A stretch of DNA of 64,000 bases from an uncultured Gammaproteobacteria bacterium (GTDB lineage Bacteria > Pseudomonadota > Gammaproteobacteria > Pseudomonadales > Azotimanducaceae), in assembly GCA_913050035.1 (NCBI GenBank), contig CAJXAC010000002.1, positions 1 through 64,000 of the forward strand. Reading direction: 5' to 3'. The position numbers were made by a program, and so were the translations under genes. The notes beneath the pieces are model-generated. The model had not been told where the DNA came from, searched no databases, and saw only the letters and a program-made list of their open reading frames with translations. Numbering within the stretch: the first letter of the stretch is position 1; every line of letters starts with the position of its first letter. Positions 8,798 to 17,922 of the stretch are shown here, piece by piece.

Positions 8798-9594
8798 AGC
8801 GATCCAATTCCTTCTGCGGCATGCTCATCCACCCATTGAGCGATCTCTACAAATTCGGCGACACCAACATCATCCGCACGCCACTGCGGCTCAGCCACGA
8901 CCACCGACCAATCAATGTTCAGCGTTTTCAGAGCATTCGACAAGCGCTTGCGGCGCGCCGAAAACGCCTGCCTCAGCACCCGGTCTAAGGTAGACAGTCG
9001 CGCCGGCAAATTTATTTGCGCCCGCGGCTGCATACGCACTACCGCAGAATCTACCTTGGGTGGCGGGCTGAAGCTGGAGGGAGAAACGTCAAACAAGCCT
9101 TCCACCTCGGCTAGCAGTTGCACCATAACGCTCAGTCGACCCCAGGCTTTAGTACTCGGTTGTGCACACATCCGCTCGGCCATTTCTTTTTGCAACATAA
9201 AATGCATGTCGCGAATGCTTCCGGGAGCGCTATGCGCATAGAGGATGAACTTGAGTATCAGTGGCGACGAAATGTTGTAGGGCAAATTACCTACCACCCG
9301 CCACTCGTTGGTTACCGGACCCAATAGCTCCTGCAGATCAACCTGCAAAATGTCGGTATTAATGATTTGCAAGGCTGAGAAGCGCTGCTGGAGTTCCGGC
9401 ACCAGATCTCGATCAATCTCGACGGCCGTGTAGTGGGTGCCTTCTGTTGTCGTCAAATATTCCGTTAGCGCACCTGTACCAGGACCGATTTCCAGTACTC
9501 GCTGCCCTGACTTCAAAGCCACCGCATCGGTAATACGCTGCAGCACCTGAGCGTCGTGTAGAAAGTGTTGGCCGAAGCGTTTACGCGCGCGCAT
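8794..9594 (-). CDS. rsmA: 16S rRNA dimethyladenosine transferase RsmA (KsgA)
   Basis: RsmA dimethylates A1518 and A1519 in helix 45 of 16S rRNA. The 266 residues start MRARKRFGQHFLHD, followed by the SAM-binding VLEIGPGTGALT, an acidic VEIDRD, and NLPYNISSPLI (the NLPY catalytic motif). The C-terminal domain has FSPPPKVDSAVV and FSARRKRLSNAL. It shares one base with the end of pdxA (TAATG), so translation is probably coupled. Confidence 0.97.
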   Translation of the reverse strand: MRARKRFGQHFLHDAQVLQRITDAVALKSGQRVLEIGPGTGALTEYLTTTEGTHYTAVEIDRDLVPELQQRFSALQIINTDILQVDLQELLGPVTNEWRVVGNLPYNISSPLILKFILYAHSAPGSIRDMHFMLQKEMAERMCAQPSTKAWGRLSVMVQLLAEVEGLFDVSPSSFSPPPKVDSAVVRMQPRAQINLPARLSTLDRVLRQAFSARRKRLSNALKTLNIDWSVVVAEPQWRADDVGVAEFVEIAQWVDEHAAEGIGSL

Positions 9595-10568
9595 TAAATC
9601 GAACGCTGCTGGGCGAGCTGTTGCGCGGTCACCAGCGCCTGAGCAAAACTACCGCTGTCAGCATTACCGCTTGCGGCTAAATCAAGGGCCGTACCATGGT
9701 CCACCGAGGTACGCACGAAGGGTAAACCCAACGTTACGTTAACGGCGCGACCAAAGCCTGCAAATTTCAATACCGGTAATCCCTGATCATGAAACATTGC
9801 CATTGTGGCGTCTGCCTGAGCCAAATACTTAGGCGTATACAGGGTATCCGCGGGCAATGGGCCGATCACGTTAATGCCGTCACGCCGGAGTGCCTTACAA
9901 ACGGGTTCAATTATCTCAATTTCCTCGCGACCCAGATGGCCGCCCTCGCCGGCGTGGGGGTTAAGCCCGGCCACTAAAATTGTCGGCTTGGACACTCCAA
10001 AGTCATGCACCAGCGCTGTATGTAAAATTCTTAACCGACGCTCCAATAACTCTTTATCCAGAGCGGTTGCAACTGCTGCCAACGGCAAATGTGTGGTCGC
10101 TAAAGCGACCTTTAAATTTTCGCTCATCAACAACATAACCACATCGTCTACAGCTGCGGCTTGGGCAAGATATTCAGTGTGGCCACTGAACGGCAGACCC
10201 GCGTCATTGATCACTGATTTCTGGATAGGGCCGGTCACCAGTGCTTGAAATGTTCCGCTCATGGCGCCGGCAATGGCGTGATCCAAGGCTGCCAATACCG
10301 CTGGGGCATGATCCGGATTAAGTTGGCCTGGTTGCGCCCTGCTCGGCAATGGTATGTGCACCACCTTGAGATCTCCTGGAGCGGCAGTTGAACGCTCGAG
10401 ATCATCTTGGATTTGCAGCGGTAAACCGAGCAACTGGGCGCGCTGGCGCAACATATCAGCGTCGGCGACTACCACCCAAGGCGTGGCGTCCTCTTTTTGG
10501 CTTTGAGCGTATTGAATTACCAGGTCAGGGCCAATGCCCGCTGGTTCACCTGGGGTGACGGCTAGCAC
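9594..10568 (-). CDS. pdxA: 4-hydroxythreonine-4-phosphate dehydrogenase PdxA
   Basis: PdxA oxidises 4-phosphohydroxy-L-threonine in the DXP-dependent pyridoxal phosphate pathway. The 324 residues begin LAVTPGEPAGIGPDL, with VTGPIQKSVINDAGLPFSGHTEYLA, GLNPHAGEGGHLGREE (metal-binding His) and FHDQGLPVLKF. It is placed between surA and rsmA as in E. coli and Pseudomonas, with 33 bp separating it from surA. Confidence 0.96.
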   Translation of the reverse strand: MLAVTPGEPAGIGPDLVIQYAQSQKEDATPWVVVADADMLRQRAQLLGLPLQIQDDLERSTAAPGDLKVVHIPLPSRAQPGQLNPDHAPAVLAALDHAIAGAMSGTFQALVTGPIQKSVINDAGLPFSGHTEYLAQAAAVDDVVMLLMSENLKVALATTHLPLAAVATALDKELLERRLRILHTALVHDFGVSKPTILVAGLNPHAGEGGHLGREEIEIIEPVCKALRRDGINVIGPLPADTLYTPKYLAQADATMAMFHDQGLPVLKFAGFGRAVNVTLGLPFVRTSVDHGTALDLAASGNADSGSFAQALVTAQQLAQQRSI

Positions 10569-10601
10569 AACGTCTACCCCAACCGACCAGAGAAATTGGC
10601 A

Positions 10602-11939
10602 TTAGGCATTCGGCAAACGAATTTCAACAAAGGCTTCATCGCGTAGCTCTTTCAGCCACTCTTGCCGCTCTTCTTCGAACCGTCTGTTGTGCAGCAACTC
10701 CAACGCCATATTACGCCGAGCTTCGTCACTCATGTCCTGTTCGCGGCGGCCCTCTACTAACAACACATGCCAGCCAAATTGACTAAGGAAAGGTTCACTG
10801 AACGCCCCTGCCTCTGTGCTTTGCATAACCTCAGCAAAGATCCCGACAAATTGATCCGCAGTTGACCAGCCCAGATCGCCGCCATTTAGAGCACTGCCTG
10901 GGTCCTCTGAAAACTCGGTAGCCAACTCAATAAAGTCGCTACCCTCCCCTAAGCGTCGGTGCAAATCTTGAATGATCGATTCCGCTTCACTGGGTGTTCT
11001 TATCTCTGATGGGCGCACCAAGATATGCCGCACCTTGGTTTGCTTAGACTTTTGTACACCAGCACCACGCTGCTCAAGCAGCTTGATAATGTGGATCGAG
11101 CTACCACTAAGGATTGGCTGGGCAATGTCTCCCACACTCATCTGCATCACTGGCTCTGCAAATATGCTGGGCAATTCGCCGGCTTTGCGCCATCCCATAT
11201 CGCCGCCTTCCAACGCCGAACTGGCCGAAGACTCTGTCATTGCCACAGGACCAAATTCGGCGCCGTCGCGCAGATTTGTCACGATATCGTTGGCTTTCTC
11301 TAACGCTTGCCGAACGACATCCTCGGAGGCGTTTTCGTCTGTTGTAATCATGATATGGCCGACACGGTATTCGTCGGAGAACAGTTGCCTGTAGTAAGGC
11401 GAGTTAAGCAACCCTTGTACATCTTGTTCGGTAATGGATATCCGCCGACCGACCAAGGCGCGCTGCAGGCGACTGACCAGCATTTCTTCGCGGATATCTT
11501 CGAGGAACTGGCGAAAGTTATTACCATCCGCAACCAAGGCTTGACGAAATTCATCTATGGTTTTGTTATTGTTCTGCGCAAACTGCGCAACCGCACGACT
11601 TAGCGTTTCATCATCAATGGTGATTCCACGACGCTCTGCTTCTTGACGCTGCAAGTTCTCCAGTATCAACCTCTCCATTATCTGGCTGACTAGGACGTCA
11701 TTAGGTGGAAGGCGCGTACCGCTTTCTTCACTGGAACGTCGTACCAGATCAACTCGGTCTAATAGCTCACTGGCGAGCACTACGTCGTCGTCCACTACTG
11801 CAACGATGCCGTCGAGCTTTTGATATTGGGCGGTGACAACGCCTGGCATGGATACAAAAGCCAGTGCGCACCCAATAAGTATGCAACGGGGCAGCTTCGC
11901 TGCTGGGACTAAATTTTCTAACAACTGTCTTGAGGACAT
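10602..11939 (-). CDS. surA: Periplasmic chaperone / peptidyl-prolyl isomerase SurA
   Basis: SurA escorts outer-membrane proteins such as LptD through the periplasm. The 445 residues comprise a hydrophobic signal segment (about 18-37, cleavage likely near VTAQ), an N-terminal chaperone module with LDGIVAVVDDDVVLASEL, and two parvulin domains (about 190-290, with YRVGHIMI, and 300-400, with VRHILVRPSE and GSALNGGDLGWS). It lies 113 bp downstream of lptD, its best known client, on the same strand. Confidence 0.96.
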   Translation of the reverse strand: MSSRQLLENLVPAAKLPRCILIGCALAFVSMPGVVTAQYQKLDGIVAVVDDDVVLASELLDRVDLVRRSSEESGTRLPPNDVLVSQIMERLILENLQRQEAERRGITIDDETLSRAVAQFAQNNNKTIDEFRQALVADGNNFRQFLEDIREEMLVSRLQRALVGRRISITEQDVQGLLNSPYYRQLFSDEYRVGHIMITTDENASEDVVRQALEKANDIVTNLRDGAEFGPVAMTESSASSALEGGDMGWRKAGELPSIFAEPVMQMSVGDIAQPILSGSSIHIIKLLEQRGAGVQKSKQTKVRHILVRPSEIRTPSEAESIIQDLHRRLGEGSDFIELATEFSEDPGSALNGGDLGWSTADQFVGIFAEVMQSTEAGAFSEPFLSQFGWHVLLVEGRREQDMSDEARRNMALELLHNRRFEEERQEWLKELRDEAFVEIRLPNA

Positions 11940-12052
11940 ACAGCCAACCTTTGGAATTGTAGTTTATGCAAGGCCATTATGAATTTTCGCGGTTTGCGCT
12001 CGAGGCCTAGTGTTGCGTAGTGTATCTCAGGCTGGGGTGACGGATACAGTAA

Positions 12053-14557
12053 TCAAAGCCCAGACGTAACGTGATCATAGCCTCGGACTCCGCGGCGTAA
12101 CATGGCATCGATATTCGACCCAAAACCGCCCAAACCTTTTAATGTCAGTTCTAGCGCTACGCCACTGTTGGTTCGCAATGAGTAGTCCGCATTACCCGCA
12201 ACACTGACAGGCAAGAAAGCGGAACTACGCAAAGCCCGGGTCAACACTAACCGACCACGAACGCAGCAATCGTCATATTGTACCCCCACGAAGCCCTCTA
12301 CGGTACGCGAGCGCTGCAAGTCATAGTGCCAGCGCGCCATCAGCGACAATCGTGTTGACGCAGGCCAAATGGTGGAAACTTCGATCTGCTCTACTGCTTC
12401 ATCAAAGTATTGGGCGGACGCCAAGCGCTTACGCGCGCCTAAAGTAACCATGCGCCGTTGATTAAGACGGTAATGTAAGGCAGCACCGAGCTCTTGCCAC
12501 TGTTCTGACTCGCTACTCCATATCTGGTGGCTGTCGAGCTGCCAACGTGAGCCAAAGCGCAAATTGAACTCACTAACCAGCGCCTCCGTGGAGACCGGCT
12601 GTCCTAACTCTCGAGTCTCGCGCAACCCAACACGGGCATTATCCAGATAAAAGATCTTGCCAAGACTGTAGCTCGCGTATTCTCGGCCATTTGCCCCGGA
12701 CAATAAGCGGCTGCTCAGCCCCAGGGTCACTTGGTTGGCATCACCGACTCGATCCAGGCCTACGAAACGCTCCTTACGAAACAGTTGGCTGTAGCTCAGG
12801 GGCATATTGGTCGTATCAAAGATCGGCAGCGCCGATTGATCAGCATAGCCCTGACGCAGGTACAGCACGCGAGGCTCTAACGTTTGCAACCAGTTGCGGC
12901 CAAGCCCCTGCAGGTAGCGCTCGAAATACAATCCAGCATCTACATTAAAGTAGCCGATTCCGCGAGTGGGTGACGCATCGGCCAGGGGTACTTGCAGCGG
13001 CCGTAAATCCTGCTCCAACGAATAGCTCGTGTACTTAAAGCCGCCGGTGCCGGTAAAAAAACCTGCAGGCCAACGTTTGCGATAAGAAATTTCAGGTTGC
13101 CAGTGCAGGCGCTCGCCATAGACACCTTGGGTCAAATCTTGCTGCTGCGGGGGTATTCCCAGAGGCGCAAAAAACTCATCGTTCGTTTGCTCAAAGCGTG
13201 CCCAACTACTTTGCATACGCAGTTGCCAATGCATCCCTAAAGCTTGCTGATAATCGAGATCCAGCTGCGGTGACCGGCTATAAGCGGGTAATGCCAGTTG
13301 ATCCAAACGTTGGAAGCTTTGATGCCAAAGCCGAGCCGTTAAGCCGCCGTGTTGATAGTGCATCTCAATTCGGCGCTGCAAATCTGCTGGGTTGGTCGAA
13401 TCAAAAGTACTGTTGCGCGATAAGTCGAAATCCATATTCAGATCACGCAGGTAATCCCGATCACTCAAGCGCGAGTAATCGGCATAAGTGCGCAGACGGC
13501 CTGTAGTGCCACTATGGCGCAGATTTACATACCAGCGATCTGCTGGAGTAAACGCTCCGAAACGCTCAATGCCACCAAATTGATCGTAACGACGACGACT
13601 CATAATGCCGTTATAAATCCCATCGTCAGCTAGCAACCCACCTTGTATCTGGGTCATTTGCTGCGACGTTAACCAACGGCCTTGAGCTGCAAAGCCGGCG
13701 CCGCGGTTGCTAATCCACTTAGGCTTTAGGGTGACGTCGACGTTCGGCGCGATATTTAGGTAATAAGGAACGCCTATACTGGCACCCTCTTCGTCGTCAT
13801 ATCCGACCGTTGGCACTAAGAAGCCACTCTGGCGCGCCGCCACAGACTCATCGTCACTGCCAAGCGGCAACTTCAAATAAGGCAAATAAATAAGTGGTAC
13901 CGATTTGACCCGTAACACCGCACCGCGGGTAGTAACATACTCAGAATTCGCTGCCACGGTGAGCTGTCGAGCACTTAACGACCAGCCATCGTCTGCCGGT
14001 GCACAGTAGGTAAATTCGCCATCATCAATGGATAACTGGCCTGCCGCATTGCGAGTTAATCGCTGTGCTTGCGCCCGCAAACCGCCCTTGACCAGCACGA
14101 GCTCCGCCTGGTCTATCTGCAGTTGCTGCACATCGGTTTGCCACTGGGCCTGACGCCCCTGCATGACCATACCCGGCAGTTCGAGTCGTAAACCCTGATT
14201 AAATGCAATCGTGTTACCTGCATCTATATCTACCGCCGGCGCACTGATCAGCATATCTTGCTGTTGGATTTCTACTGCACCAGAAAGCGCCATACGATCG
14301 TCCACAGCGCCCGATAGCTGATCCGCAGAAACGCGCAACTTGTTATCCAGCACCTCGCTGATTGCCCGCTGCGGCTGAACATAGGTTCCTGCACATGCGG
14401 TGCTGGACCTTTGCTCGCTGGGTACAAATAGTTCGCTCGCCAGCCCGTCTACTTGGCTACTCGGAGATGTGAGAACGTCTGCATTGGCACCAGTGGCATA
14501 TGCGAGCACAAAAATTTGCGCCCAAGCTCCGATGCGGTGGTAAGGGGAAGCGATCAT
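12053..14557 (-). CDS. lptD: LPS-assembly outer-membrane protein LptD
   Basis: LptD is the beta-barrel translocon that inserts lipopolysaccharide into the outer leaflet with the lipoprotein LptE. The 834 residues contain an N-terminal OstA-like periplasmic domain (about 70-200), then a long barrel rich in aromatic-ended strands. The four cysteines used for the disulfides of the family are present: one near 55 (STACAGTY), one near 184 (FTYCAP) and the vicinal pair near 764-765 (DDCCVRG). The signal region is short and atypical. The gene is divergent from amgK and heads the lptD-surA-pdxA-rsmA-apaG-apaH-cca series. Confidence 0.96.
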   Translation of the reverse strand: MIASPYHRIGAWAQIFVLAYATGANADVLTSPSSQVDGLASELFVPSEQRSSTACAGTYVQPQRAISEVLDNKLRVSADQLSGAVDDRMALSGAVEIQQQDMLISAPAVDIDAGNTIAFNQGLRLELPGMVMQGRQAQWQTDVQQLQIDQAELVLVKGGLRAQAQRLTRNAAGQLSIDDGEFTYCAPADDGWSLSARQLTVAANSEYVTTRGAVLRVKSVPLIYLPYLKLPLGSDDESVAARQSGFLVPTVGYDDEEGASIGVPYYLNIAPNVDVTLKPKWISNRGAGFAAQGRWLTSQQMTQIQGGLLADDGIYNGIMSRRRYDQFGGIERFGAFTPADRWYVNLRHSGTTGRLRTYADYSRLSDRDYLRDLNMDFDLSRNSTFDSTNPADLQRRIEMHYQHGGLTARLWHQSFQRLDQLALPAYSRSPQLDLDYQQALGMHWQLRMQSSWARFEQTNDEFFAPLGIPPQQQDLTQGVYGERLHWQPEISYRKRWPAGFFTGTGGFKYTSYSLEQDLRPLQVPLADASPTRGIGYFNVDAGLYFERYLQGLGRNWLQTLEPRVLYLRQGYADQSALPIFDTTNMPLSYSQLFRKERFVGLDRVGDANQVTLGLSSRLLSGANGREYASYSLGKIFYLDNARVGLRETRELGQPVSTEALVSEFNLRFGSRWQLDSHQIWSSESEQWQELGAALHYRLNQRRMVTLGARKRLASAQYFDEAVEQIEVSTIWPASTRLSLMARWHYDLQRSRTVEGFVGVQYDDCCVRGRLVLTRALRSSAFLPVSVAGNADYSLRTNSGVALELTLKGLGGFGSNIDAMLRRGVRGYDHVTSGL

Positions 14558-14660
14558 GGGGCGCAGTCTCGCCTAATCTATCCTGATTTAGCAATGGAAA
14601 GACATCACACCGGTGCAAAACCAAAAAACTTTATTATCTGCTATCTCGACAGCGGCCCTT

Positions 14661-14666
14661 TATAAT
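14661..14666 (+). promoter_or_regulatory. -10 box of amgK, likely leaderless
   Basis: A consensus TATAAT ends exactly 6 nt before the ATG at 14673. No ribosome site lies between them, so the transcript would start at or next to the start codon. This also argues against a GTG 60 bp upstream being the start of amgK. The -35 is not clear. Confidence 0.5.
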
Positions 14667-14672
14667 CGGCTC

Positions 14673-15674
14673 ATGCATGACCCATCTGCCTTATTTAATT
14701 GGTGCACCGAAGTCACTCAGGACTCTGACCTAGTCTTTAATCCGCTGGCGGTTGAGGCCAGCCATCGGCAGTTTTTTCGGCTGCACTCTAACACCAATCC
14801 AAATCGGCGCTGGGTCGCCATGGACAGCCCACCAGAGCTCGAGCACAACCATCAGTTTTTGATCCTGGCCAAGGTCTTTGCTGATCACGATATCCCCGTG
14901 CCGACCATTATCGATAAAGATATGGCGCGGGGTTTCATGCTTATGACCGATTTGGGGGATCTGGATCTTGCCCAGACCTATGCATCACCCGTCGAAGAGG
15001 CCGCGCTGCGCGCTGCAGTGGACACCTTAATTGAATTACAGGCAGTCCAGTCTCGGCACATACCGCCTTATGATGAGGCGCGCTTAACTATGGAATTCGA
15101 CCTGTTTGAAGAGTGGATGCTACGCCAACTGCTTGGCGACGCTGGCAACGATCTTGCCGCCAAATACGCAACGGCGCTGGCCCATACTAAGAACGCATGT
15201 ATCGCGGCCATGCTCGCGCAACCACAGGTTTGTGTGCATCGCGACTACCACTGCCGCAATCTGCTGTTTAATCAGGGACAAATCGGCGTTGTAGATTTCC
15301 AAGACGCTCTGGTTGGACCCGGCCTTTACGACATCGCATCACTATTGCGCGACTGCTATTACCAACATGCAGAACAGACTATTGATTATTGGCTGGATTA
15401 TTTTCTGTCACGCTCACCGCTCTTCAATACAAACGATTTCGCTGCAACAAAAAGCGCCTTTGACCACACAGCCATACAGCGACAGATAAAGGCGGTGGGT
15501 ATTTTTGCACGTCTGCATTTACGTGACGCTAAGAGCAGTCACCTGCGCTGGATTACGCCAGTTGTCCGCAGCTTAATTACCAGTACTGGCGCCTATAACG
15601 ATACCCAGGATTTACATCAACTGTTGGGCGAATTATTGCCGCGACTAGAGGACAATCTGGGAGCTATATCATGA
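14673..15674 (+). CDS. amgK: N-acetylmuramate / N-acetylglucosamine kinase AmgK
   Basis: AmgK phosphorylates the anomeric carbon of MurNAc or GlcNAc recovered from peptidoglycan, feeding MurU. The protein has an aminoglycoside-phosphotransferase fold with the VCVHRDYHCRNLLF catalytic loop and VVDFQDALVGPGLYDIASLLRDCY metal-binding segment. A GTG at 14613 would add 20 residues, but the ATG at 14673 fits homologues and lies directly behind a TATAAT box. It overlaps murU by 4 bp and is divergent from lptD, the arrangement known from Pseudomonas, where this route bypasses fosfomycin-sensitive UDP-MurNAc synthesis. Confidence 0.93.
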   Translation: MHDPSALFNWCTEVTQDSDLVFNPLAVEASHRQFFRLHSNTNPNRRWVAMDSPPELEHNHQFLILAKVFADHDIPVPTIIDKDMARGFMLMTDLGDLDLAQTYASPVEEAALRAAVDTLIELQAVQSRHIPPYDEARLTMEFDLFEEWMLRQLLGDAGNDLAAKYATALAHTKNACIAAMLAQPQVCVHRDYHCRNLLFNQGQIGVVDFQDALVGPGLYDIASLLRDCYYQHAEQTIDYWLDYFLSRSPLFNTNDFAATKSAFDHTAIQRQIKAVGIFARLHLRDAKSSHLRWITPVVRSLITSTGAYNDTQDLHQLLGELLPRLEDNLGAIS

Positions 15675-16339
15675 AAGCAATGATTCTTGCTGCCGGCATG
15701 GGGCGACGCCTAGCACCTTTAACGAATCAAACACCTAAACCCTTGTTACCAGTCGCCGGAGAACCCCTGCTGGTTAGACAAATCCGCCAACTCAGTCAGG
15801 CCGGCTATAACGACATTGTGATCAACCTGCATCATTTGGGTGTGCAAATTGAAACCACCCTAGGCGATGGCAGTGCCCTCGGGGTAAATATTAAGTACAG
15901 CCACGAGGATATGTTGTTAGACACTGGTGGCGGCATCGTTAAAGCGTTACCGATGCTCGGCAATACACCCTTTGTGGTACTCAACGGCGACATTCTTACG
16001 GACTTCAACTTTACTGATCTGCCGCCCGCTTTTACTGCTGACACACTCGGCCATCTGGTGGTTACCGGTAAGCCAGCGAGCCGCGATCATGGTGACTTCA
16101 ACGTCAGCAATCAGCGTATCACCGAGCGCGGCGACGATTGGGTGTACTGTGGTATCGCTGTCTTGGATCCAAAGCTTTTTGCAAATGCTCCGCAAGGTGC
16201 CTTTTCACTGCGAGACATTTACTTTTCGGCTATAGCAAAAAGCCAGCTAAGTGCCCAAATTCATGCTGGGCACTGGACCGATATTGGTGACTTGAATGAA
16301 TATGCTGCGGTCCGCGATAGCGGATTCGAGAAAAAATAA
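15671..16339 (+). CDS. murU: N-acetylmuramate alpha-1-phosphate uridylyltransferase MurU
   Basis: MurU converts MurNAc-1-phosphate and UTP to UDP-MurNAc in the cell-wall recycling bypass. The 222-residue nucleotidyltransferase starts MKAMILAAGMGRRLAPLTNQ, with TPKPLLPVAGEPLL, VVLNGDILTDF and WTDIGDL. The size, short C-terminus and ATGA overlap with amgK support MurU over the longer RmlA or GlmU families. Confidence 0.93.
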   Translation: MKAMILAAGMGRRLAPLTNQTPKPLLPVAGEPLLVRQIRQLSQAGYNDIVINLHHLGVQIETTLGDGSALGVNIKYSHEDMLLDTGGGIVKALPMLGNTPFVVLNGDILTDFNFTDLPPAFTADTLGHLVVTGKPASRDHGDFNVSNQRITERGDDWVYCGIAVLDPKLFANAPQGAFSLRDIYFSAIAKSQLSAQIHAGHWTDIGDLNEYAAVRDSGFEKK

Positions 16340-16397
16340 CCCGCTGCAGCCCAACCCTCGGTTACACTAGCGCTCTTCGCAACGGGTGCTCAAAACT

Positions 16398-17072
16398 ATG
16401 AATCACTGGATTTGTCCCTCTATCCTAGCCGCTGATTTTACTCGTCTTGGCGACGAAGTACGGGCGGTATTGGATGCCGGTGCCGACACTATTCACTTTG
16501 ATGTCATGGACAACCACTACGTACCTAATTTATCCATCGGACCACTGGTATTGAGTTCGCTGCGCAAAGCCGGCTTTGACGCCATTATCGATGTGCATTT
16601 GATGGTTAAACCGGTAGACCGATTAATCGGCGACTTTCTCGAAGCCGGCGCTGATTACATCACCATTCACCCAGAATCGACTGAGCATTTACATCGCAGC
16701 CTTACCCAGATTAGCGAGGGCGGCGCTAAAGCCGGCATCGTCTTTAATCCCGCAACGCCGCTGGATGTCCTGTCTGAGGTGATAGATCTCGTGGACTTAG
16801 TACTGATCATGTCCGTCAATCCAGGTTTTGGCGGTCAGTCCTTCATCCCAAGTAGCTTGGACAAACTACGTCAAGCCCGAGAGCTTATCGACGTCAGCGG
16901 GCGTGACATTCGGTTGCAAATAGACGGTGGTATCAAACCCACAAACATTGGCGATGCAGCTGCTGCAGGTGCCGACGCTTTCGTAGCGGGTACTGCAATC
17001 TTCGGCCAAAACGATTATGCCGAGGTCATCAGTGCGTTACGCACCAATATCGCCGCAGCCACCGACTCGTGA
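16398..17072 (+). CDS. rpe: Ribulose-phosphate 3-epimerase
   Basis: Rpe interconverts ribulose-5-phosphate and xylulose-5-phosphate. The TIM-barrel protein has [33 protein letters not shown] with metal-binding His and Asp, [24 protein letters not shown] and QIDGGI. The ATG at 16398 is chosen over a GTG at 16386 because homologues begin just before the CPSILAAD motif. It overlaps gph by 4 bp; rpe-gph followed by trpE is a common gammaproteobacterial order. Confidence 0.95.
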   Translation: MNHWICPSILAADFTRLGDEVRAVLDAGADTIHFDVMDNHYVPNLSIGPLVLSSLRKAGFDAIIDVHLMVKPVDRLIGDFLEAGADYITIHPESTEHLHRSLTQISEGGAKAGIVFNPATPLDVLSEVIDLVDLVLIMSVNPGFGGQSFIPSSLDKLRQARELIDVSGRDIRLQIDGGIKPTNIGDAAAAGADAFVAGTAIFGQNDYAEVISALRTNIAAATDS

Positions 17073-17731
17073 GCAAGGCGCGGTATAAGGCGTATCTATT
17101 CGACTTAGACGGCACCTTAGTAGACAGTGTACCGGACATTGACCACGCTCTAAATCACGCGCTGGCCACAGCAGACCTGCCACCGGTTGCACAGTCGCTG
17201 ACCCGTCATTGGATCGGTCACGGTTCCCGCACACTGATTAAGCAAGCGCTACAGCATCATCAGAAACCCGCAGATACGACCGCCATCGATCAACTCATAG
17301 GGCCTTTTCTCAGTCACTACAAGGCTAATATCGCAGTTCACAGCAAGATTTATCCGCAGGTACGCGAGACCCTAATCACTCTGCAAGAAGCTGGTAGCAA
17401 GTTAGCTGTGGTCACCAATAAACTTATGGAGTTAAGTGAACCCTTACTGCAGGACATCGGGCTGTATAACTTTTTTGATCTGATCGTGTGCGGCGATACC
17501 GCAGCCCTACCCAAACCTGCGGCGGACCCCATTGAGCTGTGCCTAGAGCACTTTAACCTTACGCCACAGCAGGTATTAATGGTCGGCGATTCAGAAACGG
17601 ATGTCCTTGCCGCCAAGGCAGCCAACGTGGATGTCGCTTGTGTGCGTGACGGATATAACCACGGTGTTGATGTAACGACCCTTGACCCCGACTTTGTTAT
17701 TGCAAGCTTTAACGAATTGCTTGTTCACTGA
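17069..17731 (+). CDS. gph: Phosphoglycolate phosphatase
   Basis: This HAD hydrolase removes phosphoglycolate, a product of DNA 3'-end repair. The 220 residues show the nucleophile motif [10 protein letters not shown], a helical cap of about 70 residues, VVTNK (motif II), a PKPAADP lysine (motif III) and VGDSETD (motif IV). The GTG start overlaps the rpe stop (GTGA). A strong terminator follows 25 bp after its stop codon. Confidence 0.92.
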   Translation: MSKARYKAYLFDLDGTLVDSVPDIDHALNHALATADLPPVAQSLTRHWIGHGSRTLIKQALQHHQKPADTTAIDQLIGPFLSHYKANIAVHSKIYPQVRETLITLQEAGSKLAVVTNKLMELSEPLLQDIGLYNFFDLIVCGDTAALPKPAADPIELCLEHFNLTPQQVLMVGDSETDVLAAKAANVDVACVRDGYNHGVDVTTLDPDFVIASFNELLVH

Positions 17732-17756
17732 AGCGAGGTCTCTTACTCCACATCCT

Positions 17757-17793
17757 AAAAAATGCGTGGTAGCCTTCGCCCACGCGATTTTTA
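17757..17793 (+). terminator. Intrinsic terminator after gph
   Basis: A GCGTGG/CCACGC stem is flanked by an A-run before it and a T-run (GATTTTTA) after it. It is positioned to end the amgK-murU-rpe-gph transcript and to insulate the trp operon. The flanking A-run means it could work in either direction. Confidence 0.75.
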
Positions 17794-17809
17794 AGCACCT
17801 GGAAAACAC

Positions 17810-17872
17810 ATGTTCGGCCGAATAAATCGAGCAAATAAGAGCGACCGCTCATTGGAGCGCTGGCGAAGCTGA
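17810..17872 (+). CDS. Candidate trp leader peptide (20 residues)
   Basis: A short ORF, ATG at 17810 and TGA at 17870, would encode MFGRINRANKSDRSLERWRS, with one Trp codon third from the end. It lies between the gph terminator and trpE and overlaps a set of mutually exclusive hairpins. Its ribosome site is weak (GGAA). Most enterobacterial trp leaders have two adjacent Trp codons, so a single one is a weakness of the call. There is no homology evidence. Confidence 0.35.
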   Translation: MFGRINRANKSDRSLERWRS

Positions 17873-17907
17873 TCATGCTTTCGCCCCAAACGTTCCGCTA
17901 AATTTTT
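17839..17907 (+). promoter_or_regulatory. Candidate transcription attenuator of trpE
   Basis: Three alternative pairings are visible. GAGC (17839-17842) pairs with GCTC (17847-17850). CGCTC (17846-17850) pairs with GAGCG (17855-17859) and would act as antiterminator. GGAGCG (17854-17859) with CGTTCC (17891-17896), stacked on GGCGAAGC (17862-17869) with GCTTTCGCC (17877-17885), forms a long hairpin followed by a five-T run (17903-17907), 15 bp before the trpE ATG. The only Trp codon of the leader ORF (17861-17863) lies in the terminator stem, so a ribosome stalled there would directly block that hairpin. Confidence 0.5.
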
Positions 17908-17922
17908 GCTTACAGGCCCACT

